DNA of 64,000 nt, taken from positions 1 to 64,000 of the forward strand of contig CAMYOG010000031.1 in assembly GCA_947259925.1 (NCBI GenBank), written 5' to 3'. Position 1 is the first letter of the stretch; the number at the start of each line of letters is the position of its first letter. This DNA is from Thermoanaerobaculia bacterium. Lineage in GTDB: Bacteria > Acidobacteriota > Thermoanaerobaculia > Multivoradales > JAHEKO01. Shown here one piece after another: positions 35,575-44,918 of the stretch. The position numbers and the translations under genes were made by a program. The notes beneath the pieces are model-generated. The model searched no databases and had not been told where the DNA came from. It saw only the letters and a list, made by a program, of their open reading frames with translations.

Positions 35575-35806
35575 GCGATGCCTATCGTTCCCGATCACGA
35601 TCCCTGAGGCCAGGTGAGCAGGATCTCTGCTCTACGGGCGGTTGTGGTGACACCCTACGCAACTTCCATATCCCAAAGGACCTGGGAGCACCACGACCGA
35701 AGGAGTAGGTCCAGATCCCCCCCAAGGGTTACGGCGCAGGACGACGCGAGCCGGATGGACCCTCTCGAGTTCCACCAACCGCGGCCCTGCGAGTTAGAAT
35801 CCGACG

Positions 35807-36004
35807 GTGGGGAAGCACGAGAAGCTGCTCCGGAGGATCCTGGAGGGTCGCTCCGACGCCAACATCGATTTCGGCGATCTCCGTGCGCTGTTGCTCCACC
35901 TTGGATTCGAGGAACGCACGAGGGGTAGTCACCACCTGTTCCGACGAGAGGGCGTTGTGGAACGAATCAACCTCCAGCGGTCGGGCTCCAAGGCCAAGCC
36001 GTAG
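35807..36004 (+). CDS. hicA: HicA-family toxin, cut short by an amber codon
   Basis: A GTG at 35807 gives 65 residues of the HicA (YcfA-like, dsRNA-binding) fold. GSHHLFRREG contains the catalytic His region, and INLQRSGSKAKP follows. HicA proteins usually continue from KPYQV. Here the Tyr codon is replaced by TAG (36002-36004), and the frame downstream carries on with the expected QVRSM. HicA is an mRNA endonuclease held in check by HicB. A TAGAAT box ends 6 bp before the GTG, so the message may be leaderless. Confidence 0.8.
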   Translation: MGKHEKLLRRILEGRSDANIDFGDLRALLLHLGFEERTRGSHHLFRREGVVERINLQRSGSKAKP

Positions 36005-36061
36005 CAGGTGCGCTCGATGATCCTCAACAACCGACTCGGAGAACTGGAAGACGATGTCTAA
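36005..36061 (+). pseudogene. Cut-off 3' end of hicA
   Basis: In frame with hicA after the amber codon, 18 more codons read QVRSMILNNRLGELEDDV and end in TAA at 36059-36061. This overlaps the hicB start by 8 bp, as expected for an intact hicA-hicB pair. Confidence 0.7.
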
Positions 36062-36266
36062 GTACGAGGTCATCATCTACTGGAGCACCGAGGACGACGC
36101 GTTTGTGGCAGAGGTGCCGGAATTGCCGGGCTGTTCGGCGCATGGCGATACCTACGAGGCGGCACTGGCCAGCGCGCAAGAGGCCATTGGCCTGTGGATC
36201 GACACCGCCACGGAGTTCGGCGACCCCATCCCCGAGCCGAAGGGGCGGCGCCTCCAACTCGCGTGA
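36054..36266 (+). CDS. hicB: HicB-family antitoxin
   Basis: 70 residues with the HicB fold: YEVIIYWSTEDDAFVAEVPELPGC, then a Gly/Asp turn and TYEAALASAQEAIGLWIDTA. The length is typical of short HicB antitoxins without a DNA-binding tail, so autoregulation would need another factor. It is downstream of the interrupted hicA and appears intact. Confidence 0.9.
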   Translation: MSKYEVIIYWSTEDDAFVAEVPELPGCSAHGDTYEAALASAQEAIGLWIDTATEFGDPIPEPKGRRLQLA

Positions 36267-36468
36267 ACTCGGAGAGGCGGACTGCTCAGCGGGCTGCCAG
36301 CCAAGGCAGCTCGTCAGAGGCCCGAGCCATGGGACACTCACGGGACGCTTGACCTTCGAAAACCCCCGTATTCTCCCGTAACCCTCCGCAAGCCACCGGC
36401 GGACAACTCCCTGCAATCATTACGACTTAGCCGCAAACCCTACTGCCATCTACCACCCCAAACCACCG
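36267..36468. other. Non-coding right arm of the island
   Basis: About 200 bp without a supportable gene between hicB and attR. It is noticeably less GC-rich than the chromosome around it near 36350-36470 and includes short C- and A-runs. Integrase arm sites could lie here, but I cannot identify any. Confidence 0.4.
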
Positions 36469-36513
36469 CTGCAAAACCCTCATACGTGGGTTCGATTCCC
36501 ACCGTCGCCTCCA
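36469..36513 (+). other. Putative attR, copy of the tRNA-Cys 3' end
   Basis: An exact 45-bp copy of 33830-33874, including the T-arm and CCA. Sequence before it does not resemble the tRNA 5' half. After the repeat, both sides continue with a related ACTTCAA. Confidence 0.75.
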
Positions 36514-36731
36514 GCTGACTTCAAGAGCTGTCGGAGCACGGCGCCCGAGCAAGCCCGGGAGCTAGCGAGTCCCTACAGCGCGCGACGAATCTTCTTGAAT
36601 TCGCGCAGATGGTCCTTGCCCTGTTAGAGGCAGCCCCCCGCCGGCGTGGGGCTGTGGCCAGCCGAAGAACGGCTCGTTCTCGAGGTACCCAGCGGACAGG
36701 TCGCCGCGCGGCCGCGCCAGTCGGCGCCGGC

Positions 36732-39362
36732 TCAGAAGTCCTCGATCAGGATTACGTCGCTCACCTGGCCGCCGCGGGTAACGGCGAGCTGCTCGCCGTC
36801 GGGGGACCATTTGAAGGAGAAAATGCGGTCGCTCTCGAAATGGGTGAGCTGCTCGGGCTCGCCGCCGTCCAGGGGATAGCGCCAGATGTTGCTGACGCCT
36901 TCGCGGGTGATCGCGAAGTCGTAGGCCAAGCCGTCCGGCGCCCATTCGGCCCAGCCGCCCAGCGGGTCGAAGACGTGAATCGGCTCACCCCCATCGGCGT
37001 CGATGATGGCCACCCGGTAACGGTTCGATCCTGGGTCGGTGAACCCGTAGGAGATCCTCTCGCCGTCGGGCGAGAACGCCCCGGAGCGAACGTCCGCGTC
37101 GGTGACCTGCTCCGGCTCGCCCCCTTCGATCGGCAGCCGGTAGAGGACATTCTGGTGCTTCTGGATGCTCACGAAGAGCACCTCGTCGCCTCGGCGCGAG
37201 CAGCTGGCATCAGCGTCGAGGCCACCGAAGGTCAGCTGGACCGGCTTGCCGCCTTCGAGGCCGACCCGCCAGACGTTCAAGCTGCCTGAGTGGTACGAAG
37301 AGAAGACGACCTGGCTGCCGCATACCCGCGGCGCAAAATCGGACCGCGGCCCGGTCGTGAGCTGCCGGCGGTCGCTGCCGTCACCGGCAGCGATCCAGAG
37401 ACCCTGCTGGCCCCCAGCCGAGGACTCGAAGACGACCTGGCCGTCCTCGGTCCAATCCGGCCCCGTCAAGCCGTCGCGGTGCCGGGCACTCAGCGAGATC
37501 GTCCTCCCGGCCGCCGGCGCCGACGCGGGCGCCACCGAGAGGAGCGCCTCGTAGTCGTGCTGGACCGTCACCAGCGAACGACCCGCGGCGTCGATGCTGA
37601 CGTGGTCATAGTCGTTGAGATCGTTGGTGATCCGCCGCACCTCGCCCTCCGGATAGGAGACCCGCCAGATCTGTCCCCCCGCGACCGACGCGCGGTCGGT
37701 CGCGACGAGAACGAGTCCGGAGCCATCGGGGAGCCAGGCGATCTGGCCGGCAGCGCGCCACGCTTCGCTCGAGAGTTGCTCCATCTCGCCCGTTTCGACA
37801 TCGACCAGCATGAGCGCCTGTTCGAAGCGCGGCTCGAACCGGCCGCCGATCAGACCGATCCTCAAGCCGTCCGGTGACCACGCGGCGGCGGCGGAGCTCA
37901 AGAGATCGAGCTCCTCTCCGCGTGTCAGCTCGCGCTCCCCGGATCCGTCCACGCTCGCCAGCACGACGGCGTGCGAGGCGTGCCCGTCAAAGGCTCGGAC
38001 GAAGGCCATCCGCTGCCCGTCCGGTGAGAAGCTGACCGGGCTGTCGATCTCCCCGAGCAACAACCGCTCGGCGCCGCCGAGAGTGGGGACCACGTAGAGA
38101 TCGCCCTGCACGGCGTTCGCCGCACCGCGCGTAAAGTAGACGAAGTTGCCGTCGGGAGAGAAGGCCAACCCGTCGTAGTAGACCTTGGCCGCGGGGACGA
38201 TCTGGACGTCACTGGCCGTGGCCACCTGGCGGACCCAGAGGCTCGGGCCACCGATATCGTCGACCACGTGCACGATCAGCTTGCCGTCGGGAGAGATCGC
38301 CGCGTCGAGGGACTTGCCCAGGGTCGTTAGCTGCGTGATTCTCATGCTCTGGGAGACCGCCGCCCGATCGACCCCGGCGGTCGTCGTGCCCGGGCGACCC
38401 AGAGCCAGCCACCCGAGGGTGCCGGCCAGCACCAGAAGCGCCGCCACGGCGACCAGCCAGGGCAACCGGCTCCTGCGCTCGGCAATCGCGATGGCGCTCG
38501 CCGGCAGGGTGGCGCCCGACTGCACTTCCTGCTGCAGTTCCTCCAGCTCGTTTCGGACATCGAGGGCGGTCTGAAAGCGCCTGCGAGGGTTCTTCTCCAG
38601 ACACCGACCGATGATCCGCTCTAGTTGATGGGGCAGATCGGGATTCAGCTCGGCGACGGGCGTCGGCGTGTCCCGCAGGATCGAGGACATGAGCTCGGCC
38701 GAGGTCTTGCCCGCGAAGGGGCGCCTCCCCGTGGCCATCTCGTAGAGGGTCACTCCCAGCGAGAAGATGTCGGAGCGATTGTCGACGGGCTTGCCCTGCA
38801 CCTGCTCCGGAGCCATGTAGGGGACCGTCCCGAGCATCTTCCCTTCTTCGGTCAGGGCGCTGGTTGCCTCGACGCTCTCGATCGCTTGCGGCTCTCGGAG
38901 CTTCGCCAGACCGAAGTCGAGGACCTTTACCCGGCTCTCGTCGTCCACCATGATGTTGGCGGGCTTGAGATCCCGGTGAATGATCCCCTTGTCGTGGGCG
39001 GCGGCCAGGGCGTCGGCGGTCGGGATCGAGAGCTCGAAGAAGGTCTTCAAGGGGAGACCGCAGTCGCGGATCAGGCGGTCGAGGGACTGGCCGTTCACCA
39101 ATTCCATCGTGAGGAAGCGGACGCCGTCGTCTTCCTCCACCGTGTAGATGGTCACGATGTTGGGGTGGTTGATCGTGGCCAGGGTACGGGCCTCGCGTTC
39201 GAAGCGCTCTATCCGCACGGAGCCCGCGCCGAGGACCTCAGCCAGGACCTTGAGTGCCACCTGCCGACCCAGGGAGTTGTCCTTGGCGAGGTAGACCTCG
39301 CCCATGCCTCCCTTGCCCAGCAGATCGAGGATCTCGTAGTGCGAGAGGGTCTTGCCGATCAT
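36732..39362 (-). CDS. PknB-like Ser/Thr protein kinase with a TolB-type beta-propeller
   Basis: The start MIGKTLSHYE at 39362 gives 876 residues. The kinase domain covers 8-280: LLGKGGMGEVYLA, Lys38, catalytic Asp131 in HRDLKPANI, DFGLAKL and MAPEQVQG. One membrane segment lies near 335-355. The outer part to the end is a TolB/WD40-like propeller built of FSPDGxxI repeats ending in DVILIEDF. It probably senses a periplasmic signal and phosphorylates cytoplasmic targets. It is divergent from a second kinase with a very similar N-terminal domain. Confidence 0.93.
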   Translation of the reverse strand: MIGKTLSHYEILDLLGKGGMGEVYLAKDNSLGRQVALKVLAEVLGAGSVRIERFEREARTLATINHPNIVTIYTVEEDDGVRFLTMELVNGQSLDRLIRDCGLPLKTFFELSIPTADALAAAHDKGIIHRDLKPANIMVDDESRVKVLDFGLAKLREPQAIESVEATSALTEEGKMLGTVPYMAPEQVQGKPVDNRSDIFSLGVTLYEMATGRRPFAGKTSAELMSSILRDTPTPVAELNPDLPHQLERIIGRCLEKNPRRRFQTALDVRNELEELQQEVQSGATLPASAIAIAERRSRLPWLVAVAALLVLAGTLGWLALGRPGTTTAGVDRAAVSQSMRITQLTTLGKSLDAAISPDGKLIVHVVDDIGGPSLWVRQVATASDVQIVPAAKVYYDGLAFSPDGNFVYFTRGAANAVQGDLYVVPTLGGAERLLLGEIDSPVSFSPDGQRMAFVRAFDGHASHAVVLASVDGSGERELTRGEELDLLSSAAAAWSPDGLRIGLIGGRFEPRFEQALMLVDVETGEMEQLSSEAWRAAGQIAWLPDGSGLVLVATDRASVAGGQIWRVSYPEGEVRRITNDLNDYDHVSIDAAGRSLVTVQHDYEALLSVAPASAPAAGRTISLSARHRDGLTGPDWTEDGQVVFESSAGGQQGLWIAAGDGSDRRQLTTGPRSDFAPRVCGSQVVFSSYHSGSLNVWRVGLEGGKPVQLTFGGLDADASCSRRGDEVLFVSIQKHQNVLYRLPIEGGEPEQVTDADVRSGAFSPDGERISYGFTDPGSNRYRVAIIDADGGEPIHVFDPLGGWAEWAPDGLAYDFAITREGVSNIWRYPLDGGEPEQLTHFESDRIFSFKWSPDGEQLAVTRGGQVSDVILIEDF

Positions 39363-39512
39363 CCAGAGGCCAGTCGACTGGGATCTTGTTGACGATCCAT
39401 GATACCCGCAACCCTGCGCGCTGCGGCGATCCCTGCCCGCCCGGGTGGTGCTGTAGCGCACGGGTGTGTACAGCAGGTAGCCGATCTGGCATAAGAAGAG
39501 CGGGGCCAGGTC

Positions 39513-42173
39513 GTGGTCGGAGCAGCCCTATCTCACTACCGCATCCTGGAGAAGCTGGGCGCGGGCGGGATGGGGGAGGTGTATCGGGCCGAGGACACAT
39601 CCCTCAAGCGGCAGGTGGCGCTGAAGATCCTGCCGCCCGAGGTCGCCTCCAGCCCAGTGCGTCTCGAGCGCTTTCAGCGTGAGGCAGAGACCCTCGCAGC
39701 ACTCGATCATCCCAATATCGTCACCATCTACGCGGTCGAAGAGGCCGACGAGGTCCACTTTCTCGTGATGCAGATGGTGGAAGGGAAGCGGCTCTCGGAC
39801 CTGACACCCGAGGGCGGCATGGTGTTGGAGCGGATCTTCGATACCGCCATTCCTCTGGCCGATGCCCTCGCTGCCGCCCACGAGAAGGGCGTGATCCACC
39901 GCGACCTGAAGCCCGGCAACATCATGGTCACCGACGACGGCCATGTGAAGGTCCTGGACTTCGGCCTGGCCAAGCTTCGCAACGAACGGACCCCGCTGGA
40001 CGCCACGCAGGCGCCCACGGAGCCCCTGACTCGCGAAGGCTGCATTCTCGGCACAGTGCCCTACATGTCGCCCGAGCAGCTCGAGGGAAAGGAGATCGAT
40101 GCGCGCACCGACATCTTCTCTCTCGGGGTAGTCCTCTACGAGATGGCCACGGGCGAGCGGCCATTCAAGGGTGGAAGCTCCGCCTCGATCATCTCCTCGA
40201 TCATGAGGGAGACGCCCCGCGAGGTCGACGCTCTGCGGACCGACGTTCCGCATCACCTGGCACGCATCATCCGCCACTGCCTCGAGAAGGAGCCGCAGCG
40301 GCGTTATCAGTCCGTGATCGACGTCCGCAACGAGCTGGAGGATCTCAAGCAGGAGATCGTCCTGAGCGAGAGCAGGGCCGCCATCCCACCGGCCGCGGCA
40401 GGGCCCGGTCCCGGGAGAGCCGCTCGCTATCTCGTGGTGCTCGCGACGGTGCTTGCACTGGCTCTTGGAGGCTACGGTCTCTGGCATCTCCTGAGTCCCC
40501 GCGAGGAGCTGCCGCCGGCGTTCGACCCGACATCCGTTGCCGCTCCGGAGCGCAAGATGATCGTGGTCCTGCCGTTCGAAAATCTCGGTCCTCCGGAAGA
40601 CGCGTACTTTGCCGCCGGCATGACGAACGAGATCGCCAGCCGTCTTACCAACGTGGGAGGCCTGGGCGTGATCGCCCGCAAGAGCGCTGCGCAGTACTCG
40701 AGCTCGGACCTCTCGATACAACAGATCGGCGAAGAGCTGAGCGCAGACTATGCGCTCGACGGTACCGTGCGATGGGCGAAAGGCGCCGACGGTGGCAGCC
40801 GGGTGCGAGTCACCCCGGAGCTCGTTCGCATCGCCGAGGACGCGATGGTCTGGACCGAGGTCTATGACCGCGACCTGGAGGACATCTTTGCCCTCCAGAC
40901 GGAGATCTCCGAGGAGACCGTGCGAGCCATCGATGCGACCCTACTGCTGGGCCCCGGTCGCCTGGCCGCCACGACGCCGACCCAGAACCTCGAAGCCTAC
41001 GACCACTACCTCAAGGCCAAGAGCTACATGGACAAGATACCTGCTCAGAACCAGGTGGCGGCGCAGCTGTTGGACAAGGCGGTAGCCCTGGATCCCGAGT
41101 TCGCCCTGGCGCATGCAGCGCTGTCCGAGGTTCACTCGGGGATGCACTTCTCGGAGGTGGATCCGACGGAAGCTCGTCTACTGCTGGCCAAGCGGTCGGC
41201 CGAGCAGGCCCTCGAGCTCGAGCCCGAGCTGGCCGAGGCCCACAGGGCCCTGGGGATCTACCACTACCGGAGCTCGCGCGACTACAGGCAAGCCCTGGGG
41301 CAGTTTGAGCGGGCACTCGAGAGCTCACCCAACGATGCCGAGCTGCTGAACTGGATAGGCATCATCCACAAGCGGCAAGGCGAGTTCGCGGAGGCGCTGT
41401 CCTTCCTGGAGCCGGCGCGTCTTCTCGACCCGCGTGACACCGGGATCGTCTTGGAGACCGCCCAGAATCTCCAACATCTAGGGCGGCATGAAGAGGCCTT
41501 GACCTACATCGACCGCGCCATCCGGCTCGACCCAGACAACCCGCACCTCGAGGTTCGGCGCGCAAGGCTCCTGATGGACTGGACCGGAGATACGAGCGAG
41601 TACGTCGAGGTCAGCCACGAGCTGCCGGAGACCGATGAGTTCCTCGCAACGCGGTGGTACGGCCTGGTGCTCCAACGCAGGTTTCGGGAGGCAGCAGAGC
41701 TGGCGGCGGCCGCAGATGCGGACCCGGTAGCCGATCCAGCGGGGTTCGTCTGGAAGAAATGGCGAGGCGCGTTGTGCCACTTCTTGCTGGGCGAGACCGA
41801 GTTGATGCGCGCGCGCGCGCAGGAGCGGCTGGAGGTGACCGAGGATCTGGCGAGGGAGAATCCCGGGGCAGTCATCGCGCTGGCCAACACCTACGCCCTG
41901 CTGGGTCGACACGACGAGGCCCTGCGCGAGGGCGAGCGGGCTCTCGAGGCGATGGCGGCCGATGTGATCACCGCCGGGCACTACCGTTGGAACCTGGCCT
42001 TCATTCACCTGGTGCTCGGAGATCCCGAGAGGGCGATCGAACGCCTGGACGAATACCTGACGGTTCAGTCAGTGGTAACCGCAGCTTCCCTAAGGACCCA
42101 GCCCCACTGGGATCGGCTCCACGACCACCCGCGTTTTCAGGCGTTGCTCGAGAAGCACGCGCAAGAGGAGTGA
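39513..42173 (+). CDS. PknB-like Ser/Thr protein kinase with TolB-like and TPR regions
   Basis: A GTG at 39513 gives 886 residues. The kinase domain has LGAGGMGEVYRA, Lys38, Asp131 in HRDLKPGNI, DFGLAKL and MSPEQLEG. A membrane segment lies near 303-325. A FlgO/TolB-N-like domain follows (about 345-480: VVLPFENLGPPEDAYFAAGM, then LGVIARKSA and DYALDGTVRW). About ten TPR-type helix pairs run to the C-terminus. The extracytoplasmic part is probably for protein binding. The kinase half closely resembles that of the divergent neighbour, which suggests an old duplication with swapped sensors. Confidence 0.93.
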   Translation: MVGAALSHYRILEKLGAGGMGEVYRAEDTSLKRQVALKILPPEVASSPVRLERFQREAETLAALDHPNIVTIYAVEEADEVHFLVMQMVEGKRLSDLTPEGGMVLERIFDTAIPLADALAAAHEKGVIHRDLKPGNIMVTDDGHVKVLDFGLAKLRNERTPLDATQAPTEPLTREGCILGTVPYMSPEQLEGKEIDARTDIFSLGVVLYEMATGERPFKGGSSASIISSIMRETPREVDALRTDVPHHLARIIRHCLEKEPQRRYQSVIDVRNELEDLKQEIVLSESRAAIPPAAAGPGPGRAARYLVVLATVLALALGGYGLWHLLSPREELPPAFDPTSVAAPERKMIVVLPFENLGPPEDAYFAAGMTNEIASRLTNVGGLGVIARKSAAQYSSSDLSIQQIGEELSADYALDGTVRWAKGADGGSRVRVTPELVRIAEDAMVWTEVYDRDLEDIFALQTEISEETVRAIDATLLLGPGRLAATTPTQNLEAYDHYLKAKSYMDKIPAQNQVAAQLLDKAVALDPEFALAHAALSEVHSGMHFSEVDPTEARLLLAKRSAEQALELEPELAEAHRALGIYHYRSSRDYRQALGQFERALESSPNDAELLNWIGIIHKRQGEFAEALSFLEPARLLDPRDTGIVLETAQNLQHLGRHEEALTYIDRAIRLDPDNPHLEVRRARLLMDWTGDTSEYVEVSHELPETDEFLATRWYGLVLQRRFREAAELAAAADADPVADPAGFVWKKWRGALCHFLLGETELMRARAQERLEVTEDLARENPGAVIALANTYALLGRHDEALREGERALEAMAADVITAGHYRWNLAFIHLVLGDPERAIERLDEYLTVQSVVTAASLRTQPHWDRLHDHPRFQALLEKHAQEE

Positions 42174-42228
42174 GCCGCCCACGCCCGGCACGCGCCGCCT
42201 ACGCGTAAGATCGTGCCCGCAGTACGAC

Positions 42229-43947
42229 CTACCCACCCGGCAGCTGAAGGTTCTCTCTGAGATACGAGATCTCGGCGCCGAGCTGGTCCTGGACGGCGAC
42301 CGCGACCGCGCCCTTGGCGCCGCGAACCGGTACGTCGACGGCGTAGACGAACGCTTCTTCGGTGTGGGTGATCGGCACGCTGAGCGGCACGGTGCGCCGG
42401 CCGACCGGGGTCATCTGCTCGAACTCGTTGACCGCCGCCACGAACACCGTGAAGAGACCCCGGAGGACGTCGTCCTCGGGCAGCAGCACCAGCTGGTCGA
42501 GAGGCACCCGCACGCGCACGTGGGCGGTGTGGGTGCCGTCCTTGCCGGCGGCGGTCTCTGTGACGTCGAGCCGCACCGCCAGCGGGTTCTCGAGCCGGCC
42601 GTGGAGGAGCGCCGAGACCACCCGGTCTTCGATGCGCTCTTCGAGCGGCTTGCTGCGATAGCTCTTGCGATAGCGTAGATCGATACCCGGGCGGTCGACC
42701 TCGACCCGGAGGCGGTGGAGCCGGCCGTCGGAGGCGGTCGGCGGCTCGAAGGCGAGCTGGTAGCCGAACCGCGAGTCGTCACTCATCCGCTGGAGGGCGG
42801 AGTCGACCTCCTTGGCGTCGAGCAGCGCCGCGCCGCCGGTCTCGTCGGCGAGCAGGAAGAGCGTGTCCTGCTTGTTGCGCTCGCCCTCCTTCTCGACGTC
42901 GAACGAGGTCCGGGTGCCGTCGACGTTGCCGCTGCGGTTGGACGGCCGCTCCGCCTGGAAGGTGTAGAAGCTCACCTGATAGGTGTTGGCGTCGCTCGCC
43001 AGGCGGCTCCACTCGTCCGCGGTGTCGAACTCGCGCAGGGTCGCCGCGGTCTGGGTCGGATCCCAGTAGTTGTAGCGGAGCGCGTTGCTGTTCGACATGT
43101 CGACGGCGTTGGGGATGCCTTTGTTCAAGCCGGTGCCGTCGCAGAGCTCGGTGGCGTAGTGGTAGGCCTCCGAGCCGGCGACCAGCGGGATCCCGTCGCT
43201 CACGTGCAGCAGCATCTTCGGACCCTCGTAGCCGGCCAGCGAGTTGACGAAGCGACGGAGCTCCGAGACCGTCGCCTGGACCCGGCCGTACACCTGCTGG
43301 GCATGGGAATGGGCGACGGTGCCGACGCCGAGGCACGCCTGGGTGCCGAGCTCGGTGCCCTGGTTGGCCGAGAACCGGATCTGCTGCATGACCTCGAGGA
43401 TGCGCATCTCGTCGTAGCTGGCCAGGAGGCTCACGGCTCCCGAGTCCGCTTGCTCGCGCAGTACCGACTTGAGCGCCCGGCGGTTGGTGGTCATCTCGAG
43501 CTCGACGCGCGTCGTGCCGCCGAAGCTCACCACCATCACCTCGTCCTCGTCGGCCAGGTGGCCGTCGAGGGTGCGTCCGAGCTTCTCGAAGACCCTCCGC
43601 TTCGAGTTCGGATGGAGGTGGAGGTTGTCGATGAAGATAACGATCCGCCGAGGCGCGAGGGTGGCGGAGGGTGTGCCGGCGCCCGCGGGCGCGACCGCGG
43701 CCCGAGCACGCCCGGGCGGCGCCGTGAACTGGCTGATCTCGACCGCCACGCCGTCCTGAAAGAGCCGGAAATCGTCCTCGGTCAGGTCGAGGACCGGCTC
43801 TCCGGTACCGTCCTGGACCACCACGTCGACCACGACCAGCTCGACGCTCACGAACTCGTCGAACACCGGTTGGCCCTGCCCGTAGACCGGGCCGGCGAGA
43901 ATCGCCGAGGCGGCTCCGACTGCCAGGAATCTCTTCAGATATCGCAT
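42229..43947 (-). CDS. Exported VWFA-domain protein (acidobacterial type)
   Basis: The ATG at 43947 follows AAGGGGA and gives 572 residues with a signal peptide (SAILAGPVYGQ). A beta domain with VELVVVDVVVQDGTGEPVLDL is followed by LTEDDFRLFQDGV. The VWFA fold begins at RIVIFIDNLH, with a degenerate MIDAS (DNLHL instead of DxSxS). The rest is a beta-rich tail. This layout is very common in Acidobacteriota, usually in many copies. The function is unknown; adhesion or surface assembly is guessed from the VWFA fold. Confidence 0.85.
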   Translation of the reverse strand: MRYLKRFLAVGAASAILAGPVYGQGQPVFDEFVSVELVVVDVVVQDGTGEPVLDLTEDDFRLFQDGVAVEISQFTAPPGRARAAVAPAGAGTPSATLAPRRIVIFIDNLHLHPNSKRRVFEKLGRTLDGHLADEDEVMVVSFGGTTRVELEMTTNRRALKSVLREQADSGAVSLLASYDEMRILEVMQQIRFSANQGTELGTQACLGVGTVAHSHAQQVYGRVQATVSELRRFVNSLAGYEGPKMLLHVSDGIPLVAGSEAYHYATELCDGTGLNKGIPNAVDMSNSNALRYNYWDPTQTAATLREFDTADEWSRLASDANTYQVSFYTFQAERPSNRSGNVDGTRTSFDVEKEGERNKQDTLFLLADETGGAALLDAKEVDSALQRMSDDSRFGYQLAFEPPTASDGRLHRLRVEVDRPGIDLRYRKSYRSKPLEERIEDRVVSALLHGRLENPLAVRLDVTETAAGKDGTHTAHVRVRVPLDQLVLLPEDDVLRGLFTVFVAAVNEFEQMTPVGRRTVPLSVPITHTEEAFVYAVDVPVRGAKGAVAVAVQDQLGAEISYLRENLQLPGG

Positions 43948-44114
43948 GTCGTCCCCTTCGGACTGTAGGAGCCGCCCGAGCGACCCGTTCCTTCGCGGTC
44001 GGTCGAGGGCCCGGGTCGGCGGCACAGGTCTCGTCCGAGGCAGTCTTTCTCGGGGTAGGCCCGACCCCAATACCCCGCGGGGCGGTGCGGGCTCGGGCGA
44101 GTTCTCGTAGCCTG

Positions 44115-44843
44115 ATGACTCCTTCGATGCCCACGGACCCGACGAAGGCCGGCTCGAGCGGGGCGCGGGCGCACCTCACGGCGGTCGCGCTCGGCCCGCT
44201 CGCCGTCTACTCGTATCTGTTCCTGAGCGGTCTCCTCTCGGAACAGCCGTACTCACCGGGCGACTTCATTGTCTACGCGACGGCCATCTCCATCCCGATC
44301 CTGGTCGTGCTTTACCTTCTCCTGCGATACCTGTGCGGCGAGCGTCCGAGCGATCTCAATCTCGCGCCGGGGCGGTGGACGACGGACCTGCTCGCCGCGC
44401 TGATCCTGTCCGTCGTGACGCTGGCGGCCAACGTGGTCACCAACTCGCTGGTGGCCGAAGTGCTGCCGGCACCACCCAACACCGGCATCATCAACCTGTT
44501 CGCCTGGCTGAGCCGCAGCCCGGGCATGATGGCGCTGTTCCTGGGAGTGCTGCTCTGGATCGGCGTCGCCCAGGAGGAGTTGACCCGGGTCTTTCTCCTC
44601 AGCCGGCTCTGGAAGGTCTGGCCATCCACCCCCTCGCGCTGGCTGGCGATCTTCGTCGCCGCCGGCCTGTTCGGCCTGTCCCACGCCTATCAGGGACCGA
44701 CCAGGATCGTCTGGACGGCCACCTACGGCGTGATCATGGGGACGTACTACCTCCGCTACGGTCGGGTGGCGCCCCTGATCATCTCGCACTACCTGACCAA
44801 CGCGCTGCAGGTGATCGTGTTCGCAATGCGCACGTCGACCTAG
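44115..44843 (+). CDS. CPBP family intramembrane glutamic protease
   Basis: 242 residues from an ATG at 44115, with alternatives at 44085 and 44127. There are about seven hydrophobic segments. The Abi/CPBP motifs are present: EELTRVF (catalytic Glu-Glu-x-x-x-Arg), FGLSHAYQG and the late SHYLTNAL. Such proteins act on membrane substrates in prenyl-protein-like processing or in immunity to self bacteriocins. No bacteriocin gene is seen nearby, so the substrate is unknown. Confidence 0.85.
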   Translation: MTPSMPTDPTKAGSSGARAHLTAVALGPLAVYSYLFLSGLLSEQPYSPGDFIVYATAISIPILVVLYLLLRYLCGERPSDLNLAPGRWTTDLLAALILSVVTLAANVVTNSLVAEVLPAPPNTGIINLFAWLSRSPGMMALFLGVLLWIGVAQEELTRVFLLSRLWKVWPSTPSRWLAIFVAAGLFGLSHAYQGPTRIVWTATYGVIMGTYYLRYGRVAPLIISHYLTNALQVIVFAMRTST

Positions 44844-44918
44844 GGTGACACCAACCGGGGGCCCCGCGAGGCACGCGGCTTTTGGGATCGCCGCTGAGCG
44901 GAACGGCTCGTTCGCGAC

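Larger units (their letters stand above)
33830..36513. mobile_element. Small tRNA-Cys-integrated genomic island
   Basis: The 45 bp from the anticodon loop to the CCA end of tRNA-Cys are repeated exactly at 36469-36513. The second copy lacks the 5' half of the tRNA. This is the usual footprint of site-specific integration into a tRNA 3' end. The 2.6 kb between holds a beta-lactamase-family lipoprotein and HicAB, which are typical cargo. No integrase is present, so the element is a remnant, or is moved by an integrase encoded elsewhere. Confidence 0.75.

Noticed and set aside
36469..36513. A second tRNA-Cys gene
   Set aside because: Only the 3' 45 bp are present. The 5' acceptor strand and D-arm are missing.
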